From: CAZYWA01 sp964650975 [NCBI: uncultured bacterium]
GTDB taxonomy: Bacteria > JADJOY01
DNA length: 8,491 nt
Assembly: GCA_964650975.1 (NCBI GenBank)
Contig: CAZYWA010000348.1
Coordinates: 1 to 8,491 of the forward strand
Direction: 5' to 3'
Shown here: positions 1 through 6,108 of the stretch, in pieces
How the letters are laid out: each line of letters begins with the position of its first letter
Numbering within the stretch: the first letter of the stretch is position 1
Program-made: the position numbers and the translations under genes
The notes under the pieces: generated by a model
What the model was told of the DNA's origin: nothing
Database searches by the model: none
Seen by the model: the letters and a program-made list of their open reading frames with translations, nothing else

Positions 1-1350
1 GATCTGGGCCGCGAAGGTAGGCCCGTAAACGAAGATGTTGAGCTCGAAATTGAGCCGGAAGCTCCGCGTGTCCATGTTGGCGCTGCCGACGCTCGCCACC
101 ACGCCGTCCACCACCAGCGCCTTCGCGTGCAGCATGCCCTCGTCGAACTCGTGCACCACCACGCCGGTGTCGAAGAGCTCCTCGTAGAAGCTGCGGCCCG
201 CCCACTTGACCAGCGGGTGGTTGGAGCGGCGCGGCAGCATGATGCGCACGTCAACGCCGCGCAGCGCCGCGAGGCTCAGGGCGCTGACCAGCGCCGGATC
301 GGGGACGAAATACGGCGTCACCACGTAGACGCGGTGGCGCGCGGCCTGGATGACCGCGAGCGTGTGGTGATGAAGGCGCTGGAGCGAATCGTCGGGACCG
401 CTCGGCACCGCCAGCACCACGGCGTCGCCGGCGTTGCTGGCTTCCGGGAAATACCTCGGGTCGGCGAGGTTTTCCTTGGTGGCGAAGTACCAGTCGCGGG
501 CGAAGACCGCCTGCATCGAGCGCGCCGCGGGGCCGCGGATGCACACCATCGTGTCGCGCCACGGAGTCGTGAAGCGGCGGCGCCGGCCGGCGTACTCGTC
601 GCCCACGTTCATGCCGCCGGTGAAGGCCACCGCGCCGTCGACCAGCAGGATCTTCCGGTGGTTCCGGAGATTGAAGAACGACCAGCCCGTCACCAGCCCG
701 AGCGGCAGGAAGCGCACCGCGTCGCCGCCCTCGCGGCGCAGCGGATCGAAGAAGGCTCGCGGGGTGCGCGTCATCAGCATCCCCACGGCGTCGACCATGA
801 GGCGCACCTCGACGCCGCGCTTGGCGGCGGCCACCAGCGCGTCGAGCACGCGCTTGCCGGTGCGATCGTGGCGGAAGATGAAGAACTCGACGTGCACGTG
901 ACGGCGCGCCGACTCGATCGCCGCGAGCATCGCCGAGAAGGCACTCGGCCCGTCGGCGTGAAACGTCACGTCGTTGCCGGCGGTGCCAGGGCCGAGACCC
1001 AGGTTGCGCGCGACCTGGAAGAGCATCGCGTCCATCCACGGCTCGGGCGGCTTCGGGGCGACGCAGCTGCCGGGCTGCTCGCCGAGCAACGCCTGCAGCG
1101 ATTGCTCGATCTGGATGTCGGACTCGCGGCGCACCGCGTGACGCCGCCGCACGCGGTTGTTGCCGCCCAGCGTGTAGAAGAGCAGTCCCGCGTACGGAAA
1201 GAGCAGGATCACGATCAGCCAGGCGAGCGTGGCGCCCGGCTCGCTCCTGCGCAGCAGCACGCGCGGCACGTAGACCGCGGTGATCAAGTACCCGCCGACG
1301 GTGATCGCCAGCGTGATCTCGACGTGACTGTGTACCCACTCGGGCAGCAT
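1..1350 (-). CDS. cls: Cardiolipin synthase (phospholipase D family), C-terminus cut by window edge
   Basis: Bacterial Cls joins two phosphatidylglycerol molecules into cardiolipin plus glycerol at the inner membrane. The 450 visible residues follow the family layout. Two hydrophobic segments come first (about residues 11-29 and 41-61, including ATLAWLIVILLFPYAGLLFY, the typical PLDc_N anchor). Two HxKxxxxD catalytic motifs follow: HRKILLVD at 231-238 (then GGMN) and HAKALVVD at 408-415 (then GSANMD). Both motifs are intact, so the enzyme should be active. Family members are usually about 480-510 residues, so only a few dozen residues are missing. The start is ATG at 1350, immediately before the first membrane segment; the ribosome site is weak (GGGAA close to the ATG). 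It is transcribed away from the GT-C gene, with 430 bp of repeats between them. The family call is very secure; a role tied to the neighbouring glycan genes is not shown. Confidence 0.95.
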   Translation of the reverse strand, partial: MLPEWVHSHVEITLAITVGGYLITAVYVPRVLLRRSEPGATLAWLIVILLFPYAGLLFYTLGGNNRVRRRHAVRRESDIQIEQSLQALLGEQPGSCVAPKPPEPWMDAMLFQVARNLGLGPGTAGNDVTFHADGPSAFSAMLAAIESARRHVHVEFFIFRHDRTGKRVLDALVAAAKRGVEVRLMVDAVGMLMTRTPRAFFDPLRREGGDAVRFLPLGLVTGWSFFNLRNHRKILLVDGAVAFTGGMNVGDEYAGRRRRFTTPWRDTMVCIRGPAARSMQAVFARDWYFATKENLADPRYFPEASNAGDAVVLAVPSGPDDSLQRLHHHTLAVIQAARHRVYVVTPYFVPDPALVSALSLAALRGVDVRIMLPRRSNHPLVKWAGRSFYEELFDTGVVVHEFDEGMLHAKALVVDGVVASVGSANMDTRSFRLNFELNIFVYGPTFAAQI

Positions 1351-1365
1351 GTTTCCCGACCAAAC

Positions 1366-1380
1366 GCGCGATTTTCGCGC
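1366..1380. promoter_or_regulatory. Small perfect palindrome just upstream of cls
   Basis: GCGCGA and TCGCGC are separated by TTT, giving a perfect 6-bp inverted repeat with a three-base spacer. It ends 15 bp before the cls start codon, where an operator or 5' UTR hairpin could lie. The A/T spacer stands out in very GC-rich DNA. It lacks the AGGGAC/GTCCCT loop of the repeat family. Function is a guess; in DNA this rich in CG a chance palindrome is possible. Confidence 0.3.
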
Positions 1381-1420
1381 CCGCGAAGAGCTTACATCGG
1401 CTGGCGCGCAGCGGAGGGCG

Positions 1421-1721
1421 AGCCGGCACGCGGGCAACCCAGTCGAGCGCTCGCGCGCGAGGGACCACGCGCGCTCCAAACGGCCTCCGAGCGAGTCCGG
1501 TGGGAGGGCGACGGTCCCTCCTCCCGCGACACACCCTGGAGGCCCACCGGTCCCTCGGTGGGCAGCCGGCACGCGGGCAGCCCAGTCGAGCGCTCGCGCG
1601 CGAGGGACCGCCCGCGCTCCAAACGGCATCCGAGCGATTCCGGTGGGAGGGCGGCGGTCCCTCGCCGCCGCGGCGTCGCAACACGATCGAGCGCTGCGGA
1701 CGGGAGGACCGCGTCCCTCCC
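1421..1721. repeat. Array of six hairpin repeats between cls and the GT-C gene
   Basis: Six elements contain the loop AGGGAC (at 1460, 1603, and as AGGAC at 1705) or its complement GTCCCT (at 1514, 1550, 1657). Steps between loops are 54, 36, 53, 54 and 48 bp. The best stems are GCCCACCG/CGGTGGGC (1542-1549 with 1556-1563) and GGCGGCG/CGCCGCC (1650-1656 with 1663-1669). The element at 1603 pairs 7 of 8 positions, the one at 1460 pairs 7 of 8, the one at 1705 pairs 6 of 7, and the one at 1514 is degenerate. A 100-bp direct repeat with a 143-bp period (1421-1520 and 1564-1663, six differences) shows that part of the array arose by tandem duplication. It occupies most of a divergent intergenic region, so promoters for both flanking genes must lie within or beside it. 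No transposase gene is associated. Confidence 0.85.
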
Positions 1722-1730
1722 GGCATCGTC

Positions 1731-1761
1731 GCGCTCGAGCGCGTGGGGCTTCGCTCGAGCG
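1731..1761. promoter_or_regulatory. Two identical palindromes 20 bp apart upstream of the GT-C gene
   Basis: The perfect palindrome CGCTCGAGCG occurs at 1732-1741 (extending to 12 bp, 1731-1742) and again at 1752-1761. The centres are 20 bp apart, close to two helical turns, and the second copy ends 19 bp before the chosen GTG start. This is the geometry of paired dimer-binding operator half-units. Because each copy is self-complementary, the two can also pair with each other as one 10-bp stem with a 10-base loop in RNA, which would affect translation initiation. No -10/-35 elements are convincing nearby. A regulatory role is inference. Confidence 0.35.
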
Positions 1762-1780
1762 TGCGATAACTTGCTGCGCC

Positions 1781-3316
1781 GTGCGGATCGCGGCCGGGTC
1801 ATCGGTGTCGAGCGCGGCGGGTGAGCCGGCGCTCCGGACGCAGCGCTGGGTGATCGCGGCGCTGATCGCGGCGGTCGGCGCGTTCGATCTCGGGACCATC
1901 CGCGACGGCCACGACTGGGGCGGCGATTTCGCCCAGTACATCCAGCACGCGCGGAACCTGGCCGCGCACCGGCCATACGCGGACACGGGCTACGTCTACA
2001 ACCTCGCCACCGCGGGCACCGGGCCGCGCGCCTACCCGCCGCTCTTTCCGCTGATGCTGGTGCCGGTGGTCGGCGCCACGGCGCCGGTCGCCTCGCTCGA
2101 CCTGAAGCCGATGAAGGTCGAGGAGGTGCTGTCGCTGCTGGTGGCGCTGGTGCTGATCGAGCGCGTGCTGCGATCGGTGGCGCCGTTCCGGTTGCGCGTC
2201 GTGACGCTGGCGCTCTTCGGCTTCAATCCGTGGCTGTGGGACTTCAAGGACCAGGTGCTCTCGGATCTGCCCTTCCTGGTGGCGGTTTACGCGACCCTCT
2301 GGTGCGCGCTCGCCCTCGAAACCGATCCGCCCGAGGCGCGCGTGCGCTGGCTCCACGCCGCGGGAGTGGGCTTCTTCGCGTTCGTCGCGACCGCCACGCG
2401 CACCGCGGGCATCACCTTGCTGCCGGCGCTGGCGCTCCGGGACCTGGTCCGCGAGCGCCGCGTCCGCGCGACGCTGGTGATCGCGGCCGCGGTTTACGCC
2501 GTCGGCTTCGTCGCGCAATCGAGGTGGCAGCCGCCGGAAGCGAGCTACCTCGATCAGCTTCGCCAGGACCCGCGGATCGTGGTGCGAAACATCGGGATCT
2601 ACGCGCGGGCGCTCGCGGTCTTCTGGAACAACGGCCACTGGATCGCGCCCCGAATCGCACTCGCGGCGATCGTCACCGGCTTCGCGGCGTGCGAGTGGAC
2701 GCGCCGCGTGCGGGCTGGCGCCACCATCCTCGAAGCACTGATCGTGCCCTACGTCGGCGTGGTGCTGATCTGGCCGAGCGAGCAAGGCACGCGCTTCTTG
2801 CTGCCTTTGCTGCCGCTCTATCTGGTGTGGGCGTTGCTCGCGATCGAACGCTGCGCGCCGGGGACCGTCGCGCTCGAGGGGCAGGACGCAGATGGAGCCG
2901 GCCGGTCTCCGGCCGGCTGGCGGCTGGCGCCGGGAGTGATCGCGCTGCTCGTGGCGGCCGTCCTGACCTACGCCTTGCGCTACGCGACGTTCGATTTCCA
3001 CACCGTGCCGAACGGCGTCACCTCGGCGCCTGCGCGCGAGCTCTTCGAGTTCGTGCGCGCGCACACGGACCCCACCGACGTGATTGCGTTCCGTAAGGCG
3101 CGCATCGTGACGCTTTACACGGGACGTCCAGGCGTGGTTCCGCAGTCGGCGCCCGACGCCGAGCTCGCGGCTTACCTGCACAGCGTGAACGTGCGCTGGG
3201 CGATCGACGGGATCGACGAGGAAGGGCGCCTGGGCGGGATCGCCGAGCGGCACCCCGAATGGTTCGAGCCCGTGTTCTCGAACGCGATGTTCCGCGTCTA
3301 TCGATTCACGGGGTGA
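1781..3316 (+). CDS. Multi-pass GT-C superfamily glycosyltransferase (GT39/ArnT-like), putative
   Basis: This is a predicted 511-residue integral membrane protein with about ten or more hydrophobic segments. After the first segment (about 23-38) comes an acidic loop, DGHDWGGDFAQYI (residues 42-54). The acidic pair D45/D49 sits where GT-C enzymes place their catalytic aspartate, facing the outside. AYPPLFPLML (84-93) and the hydrophobic blocks that follow fit bacterial GT39/PMT-like membrane proteins. These move a sugar from a polyprenyl-phosphate carrier to a lipid, protein or glycan; the substrate here is unknown. The soluble tail (about 405-511) is short. The start is uncertain: the frame stays open into the repeats upstream, there is no ATG near the first helix, and GTG at 1781, 1805 or 1850 are alternatives with weak ribosome sites. 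Residues about 354-380 include a repeat-like palindrome. The gene converges on the hydrolase gene. Confidence 0.8.
   Translation: MRIAAGSSVSSAAGEPALRTQRWVIAALIAAVGAFDLGTIRDGHDWGGDFAQYIQHARNLAAHRPYADTGYVYNLATAGTGPRAYPPLFPLMLVPVVGATAPVASLDLKPMKVEEVLSLLVALVLIERVLRSVAPFRLRVVTLALFGFNPWLWDFKDQVLSDLPFLVAVYATLWCALALETDPPEARVRWLHAAGVGFFAFVATATRTAGITLLPALALRDLVRERRVRATLVIAAAVYAVGFVAQSRWQPPEASYLDQLRQDPRIVVRNIGIYARALAVFWNNGHWIAPRIALAAIVTGFAACEWTRRVRAGATILEALIVPYVGVVLIWPSEQGTRFLLPLLPLYLVWALLAIERCAPGTVALEGQDADGAGRSPAGWRLAPGVIALLVAAVLTYALRYATFDFHTVPNGVTSAPARELFEFVRAHTDPTDVIAFRKARIVTLYTGRPGVVPQSAPDAELAAYLHSVNVRWAIDGIDEEGRLGGIAERHPEWFEPVFSNAMFRVYRFTG
2896..2918. repeat. Degenerate hairpin repeat inside the GT-C gene
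   Basis: AGCCGGCCGG and CCGGCCGGCT form a perfect 10-bp inverted repeat around TCT. Read with a 9-bp stem, the loop is GTCTC, close to the family loop GTCCCT and to the GTCTCT variant at 7500. It encodes AGRSPAG in a hydrophilic loop between two membrane segments of the GT-C protein and keeps the frame. It is best explained as a tolerated insertion or relic of the repeat family, although GC-rich coding DNA can form such palindromes by chance. Confidence 0.5.
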
Positions 3317-3320
3317 GCGC

Positions 3321-3397
3321 GGAGGGCTCGAGTCCCTCGCAGCCGCGGCGTCACATCTCGATCGAGCGCTGCGGACGCGAGGGACCGCGTCCCTCCG
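3321..3397. repeat. Hairpin repeat pair between convergent genes
   Basis: This 77-bp copy is about 85% identical to 1646-1721. The first element has loop GTCCCT at 3332-3337; its inner stem is broken and its outer arms are GGCT/AGCC. The second has loop AGGGAC at 3380-3385 with a perfect 7-bp stem, GGACGCG/CGCGTCC (3373-3379 with 3386-3392). A competing 7-bp hairpin, GAGGGAC/GTCCCTC with loop CGC, shares bases with that stem. The pair fills most of the 102-bp gap between the GT-C and hydrolase stop codons, so it could shape transcript ends from both sides. No T-tract follows on either strand, so it is not a canonical intrinsic terminator. Confidence 0.85.
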
Positions 3398-3418
3398 ACG
3401 GCGGAACGCGAAAGCTCT

Positions 3419-4726
3419 TCAGTGCGCCGCGTCGCGCAGCACGACACCGGTCATCGGCGGAACCGTGATCGAGCTCGCGGCCGGCGCCCACGAGAGCGAG
3501 CCGTGCGAGGGGAAGGCGCCGCCGCCCACCAGTGTCAGGCGCTCGCGATTCTTGGTGAGCGAGTCGTCGAGCTTCACCTCGGTGCCGTCGTTGACGTTCA
3601 CGAACGCGACGCCGCGCTCGTAGCGGCGGGACCAGAGGCCGTCGTCGCGCGCGGTCATCGCGTCGACCGGAGCGCCGAGGTCGAGGGTTTGCTCGGGATA
3701 CTCCTGGATGTCGGTATGGAGATCGACGCCGCTGAAGAAGAGGTACGAGCGGTCGCCGGCGGCGAGCAGGTAGCCGGCGAGCGTCAGCATGCGGCGGTCG
3801 AGGTCGGTGGATTTCGCGTAGTCGAGCGCCACGGTGATCTTGCCGGTGGCGGCGGCCGCGGCGAAATCGCGAAGCTGCAGCTCGAGGCGCGGGCGGTCGA
3901 AGAGCTTGCCGCCGTTGGTCTTGTACGCGAACGCCTCGAAATAGATGCCGTCCGCCACGTCGAGCATCTCGGGGCCGCGCAGGCCGGGATCGGCGAAGCC
4001 TTCGTACGAGTTGAAGACCACCAGCTTGTCGGGCAACGCGGCCTTCACCGCGCGCAGGATCTCGTGGATGGCGTCGTGGTACTTGGCGGGCGTGTAGCCG
4101 TCGGGCGGCGCGGTCCAGAGCGTGGGATGCACGACGTTCGAGTTGTCGAGCATGACGCCGCCGTAACCCACGAGCTCGGTCTTCAAGCGCGCGATCAAGA
4201 GCGAGGTCCACGCCGCGCGCTTCGCGGGATCGAGGATGTCGATGAAGTACCAGTGGTTGTAGGTCTGGCGCACCGGACGGCCTAGCGCGTCCTTGGCCAT
4301 GAGGTTTTGCCTCTCGACCTGGGCCCAGTCGGAATCGCCCGCGGGCGGACGCGTTTCCGGCCCGTGCAGTCCGGCGATCTTCCAGTAGCGCAGCGCAGGC
4401 ACCGCGGGATTGAGGGCCTCGACCTCGGCCAGCTTCGCGGGGCCGGTCGAGAGCACCCAGAGCTGGTGACGAGCCGCGACGAAGTGCATCTGCGCTTGCC
4501 GGTCACCGTCGAAATCGCCTTGAAACGAGGTGCGAACGGTGGGTCGAGCGGCGGGCGCGGCCGGGCTCGCGGGCACGGGAGCGATCGAAAGAATCGCGGC
4601 GATCGCGGCGACCACCCCTGCGTGAGCGCTGCGGCTGCGAGGGACCGCAGACCTCCGGATGACGCGATCGAGAGGCCGGAGGGACGCGGTCCCTCGCGTC
4701 CGCAGCGATCGATCGCGCTTCGTCAC
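3419..4726 (-). CDS. Secreted putative glycoside hydrolase (TIM-barrel, GHL15/GH114-like)
   Basis: Predicted 435 residues, exported and probably acting on a polysaccharide. A basic N-terminus is followed by a signal-peptide core (about 38-52) and an Ala/Pro-rich cleavage region. Next is a short FG-GAP-like blade with an acidic DFDGD loop (71-75). A barrel-like domain follows (about 105-345) with strand-end motifs YFIDILDP (160-167), GVMLDN with D194, VVFNSYEGF (236-244), DGIYFEAF with E264, and VALDYA (299-304). D194 and E264 are candidate catalytic acids. A C-terminal beta-sandwich resembles those closing many glycosidases (GVAFVNVND, VPPMTGVVL). The chosen GTG start overlaps the upstream GT2 stop as GTGA, suggesting translational coupling. 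Residues about 6-34 are encoded by the palindromic repeat. Starting instead at GTG 4615 would leave 398 residues and a signal peptide without basic residues. The family is assigned by motif memory; the exact GH family is uncertain. Confidence 0.72.
   Translation of the reverse strand: MTKRDRSLRTRGTASLRPLDRVIRRSAVPRSRSAHAGVVAAIAAILSIAPVPASPAAPAARPTVRTSFQGDFDGDRQAQMHFVAARHQLWVLSTGPAKLAEVEALNPAVPALRYWKIAGLHGPETRPPAGDSDWAQVERQNLMAKDALGRPVRQTYNHWYFIDILDPAKRAAWTSLLIARLKTELVGYGGVMLDNSNVVHPTLWTAPPDGYTPAKYHDAIHEILRAVKAALPDKLVVFNSYEGFADPGLRGPEMLDVADGIYFEAFAYKTNGGKLFDRPRLELQLRDFAAAAATGKITVALDYAKSTDLDRRMLTLAGYLLAAGDRSYLFFSGVDLHTDIQEYPEQTLDLGAPVDAMTARDDGLWSRRYERGVAFVNVNDGTEVKLDDSLTKNRERLTLVGGGAFPSHGSLSWAPAASSITVPPMTGVVLRDAAH
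4624..4710. repeat. Inverted pair of hairpin repeats at the 5' end of the hydrolase gene
   Basis: Two elements face each other. One has loop AGGGAC at 4640-4645 with stem CTGCG/CGCAG; the other has loop GTCCCT at 4689-4694 with a perfect 7-bp stem, GGACGCG/CGCGTCC (4682-4688 with 4695-4701). The whole block is an imperfect palindrome with 35-bp arms (4624-4658 and 4676-4710) and a 17-bp centre. Read on the minus strand, the right arm matches the core of the copy at 3359-3396. Its 87-bp length is a multiple of three and contains no stop in the hydrolase frame, so it either lengthens the hydrolase N-terminus or forms the leader between the two operon genes. Confidence 0.85.
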
Positions 4727-5880
4727 GTGCTCGCGACGCTGCGCTTGGCCCACGTGACGCTCTGCCGGCCGGTGGCGTACCGGTAGAGCCCGATCAGCGC
4801 CGCCACGTTCCCGCTCACGAAGAAATAGGAAACGCTCACCACCCGCGAGCGCGGCCAGTGGTGGCGCTCCGCGAGCCATCCGAACCAGGCCATGCCGTAG
4901 AGCAGCGCCTGCCCCATCACCAGGAACCACGCGACGTCGCCACCCCTGCGCAGCGCGCACGCGACGCTCGCGAGCAAGAGCCCGATCATGAAGAGCGGCG
5001 CCAGCGGACGGCTCAGCTTGTGCGAGACCAGCCGGAACGTGAGCCCGGGATGCGCGAGCGACAGGAACGACGTCTGCAAGAGCGCCTGGTAGCGCCCCGC
5101 GTTGATGCGCGCGCGCCGCGACACTTCGTCCGACATCGACGACGACACCAGATCGTGCGTGACGGCGGTGGGCTCGTAGAGGACCCGCAGCCCGCGCGAC
5201 GCGATGTTCATCGCCACCGTGAACTCGTCGTTGATGGTGTCCGGCGGAAGCGGCGTGAAGAGCTCCTTCCGGAACGCGAACAGGTTGCCGTTCACACCCA
5301 CCGTGGTGCCGGTGGCGCTCTCCCACACGCACAGCCACTCCTGGTAGCGCCAGTAGAGGCTGGCCGGCACCTCGACCGTGGAGGCGCTGTCCTTGAGACG
5401 GATGCGGCCCGACACCACGCCGACCTCCGGATCCGCGAAGTGCTTGAGCGCGGCGCGCAGCGCGTCGGGGCGGTACTCGGGCGACGCGTCGGAGAGCACC
5501 ACGATCTCGCCGGTGGCGCGGCTCACGCCGAGGTTCACGCCGACGCTCTTTCCCTGCCGCGGGCTCTGCCGCTCGAGACGCACGCCGCGATCGGCGAAGC
5601 TACGCGCGATCTCGGCGGTGCGATCGGTGGAGCCGTCGTCGACCACCAGGATCTCGAGCGCGTCCTTCGGGTAGTCGAGCTTGAGCGCGTTCTCGAGCTT
5701 GCGCTCGAGCACGTCGGCCTCGTTGTGCGCCGGAATGAGCAGCGTCACGCGCGGCGTGATGGGCGCCGAGCGCACCGGCCGCGGCCAGACCTTCGAGAGC
5801 CCCGCCATGAGCAGCGGATAGCCGACGAACGTGTAGACCAGTGCCCCCAGGCAGAGCCAGATGAGAAGCGCGAGAGCCAT
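4723..5880 (-). CDS. Membrane glycosyltransferase family 2 (COG1215-like, processive-type layout)
   Basis: A 385-residue inverting GT-A enzyme that transfers sugar from a nucleotide donor at the inner membrane. It has an N-terminal membrane segment (about 3-28), a GT2 catalytic domain (about 44-265) and three or four C-terminal membrane segments (about 293-368). Catalytic signatures are LLIPAHNEADVLERK (47-61), VVDDGSTD (79-86), the metal-site region LSDAS with D131, GVNGNLFAFRKELF (195-208), the acidic pair in INDEF (D218/E219), and a basic RRARI stretch (255-259) in place of the classical Q/RxxRW. This matches the poly-GlcNAc, hyaluronan and cellulose synthase-like branch, but the sugar cannot be read from sequence. 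The start ATG at 5880 leads straight into the membrane anchor. It is the first gene of an operon; its TGA overlaps the GTG of the hydrolase gene. It diverges from the GT4 gene across 228 bp. Confidence 0.92.
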   Translation of the reverse strand: MALALLIWLCLGALVYTFVGYPLLMAGLSKVWPRPVRSAPITPRVTLLIPAHNEADVLERKLENALKLDYPKDALEILVVDDGSTDRTAEIARSFADRGVRLERQSPRQGKSVGVNLGVSRATGEIVVLSDASPEYRPDALRAALKHFADPEVGVVSGRIRLKDSASTVEVPASLYWRYQEWLCVWESATGTTVGVNGNLFAFRKELFTPLPPDTINDEFTVAMNIASRGLRVLYEPTAVTHDLVSSSMSDEVSRRARINAGRYQALLQTSFLSLAHPGLTFRLVSHKLSRPLAPLFMIGLLLASVACALRRGGDVAWFLVMGQALLYGMAWFGWLAERHHWPRSRVVSVSYFFVSGNVAALIGLYRYATGRQSVTWAKRSVAST

Positions 5881-6108
5881 CGGGATTGCGCGGCGGCGAG
5901 CAGCAGGCGGGCTCGGTCAGTGCTCTCGGTGCAAATCCGTCTCGAGCCAATCAGCATACAGCCCGGCGGCGAGGTCGGCGACGGAGAAGAATTCCTGGAC
6001 GGCGCGGCAATTGTCTCGGATCGGGATCGGGTGAACCATTCGGTCAGGGGCGGGGTCTCCCGCTCGAAGATCCGTCGCGGCGCTGGGATTCCGACGAGGA
6101 GCTACGGT
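5881..6108. other. Divergent intergenic region between the GT2 and GT4 genes
   Basis: This 228-bp region must carry the promoters for both transcription units. It is less GC-rich than its surroundings in the middle (about 5930-6040) and has no standard member of the hairpin family. A 5-bp palindrome, GCGGG/CCCGC with GTCT between (6050-6063), sits about 50 bp before the GT4 start and could be an operator or a very worn repeat. The best sigma70-like pair on the plus strand, TTGTCT at 6011 and AACCAT at 6034 (17-bp spacer), matches only 4/6 and 3/6. A 40-codon frame lies on the minus strand at 5917-6039 and is discussed as a rejected item. Confidence 0.5.
6096..6101 (+). promoter_or_regulatory. 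Ribosome binding site of the GT4 gene
   Basis: GAGGAG stands seven bases before the ATG at 6109. It decides between that ATG and the in-frame ATG at 6121, which lacks a comparable site. Confidence 0.75.

Noticed and set aside
1421-1721. CRISPR array
   Set aside because: Spacing is semi-regular, but the repeated units alternate orientation, the stems vary, and the intervening DNA is itself repeated rather than unique. No cas genes are present.
1351-1780. N-terminal extension of the GT-C protein through the repeats (frame open from 1349)
   Set aside because: The frame is open, but its product is low-complexity Arg/Ala/Pro sequence translated from the hairpin array. The same repeat DNA is non-coding elsewhere, and GT-C proteins begin near their first membrane helix.
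127-1824. 565-codon open frame on the plus strand opposite cls
   Set aside because: It is antisense to an unmistakable cardiolipin synthase. Its product is His/Arg/Ala-rich with no domain, as expected from frames opposite GC-rich genes. Similar long antisense frames at 1799-3253, 3422-4285 and 5917-8364 were rejected for the same reason.
3321-3397. Intrinsic terminator for the GT-C and hydrolase genes
   Set aside because: Strong hairpins exist, but neither strand has the following run of T residues. The same hairpins occur in the divergent region, where a terminator would make little sense.
5917-6039. 40-codon minus-strand frame in the GT2/GT4 intergenic region (begins MVHPIPIRDN)
   Set aside because: The peptide looks plausible, but there is no ribosome site before the ATG and no recognised family, and it is the tail of a much longer antisense frame. 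Conservation in relatives would be needed to revive it.
6011-6039. Sigma70 promoter (TTGTCT, 17 bp, AACCAT)
   Set aside because: Only 4/6 and 3/6 matches; this is expected by chance in a 228-bp region.
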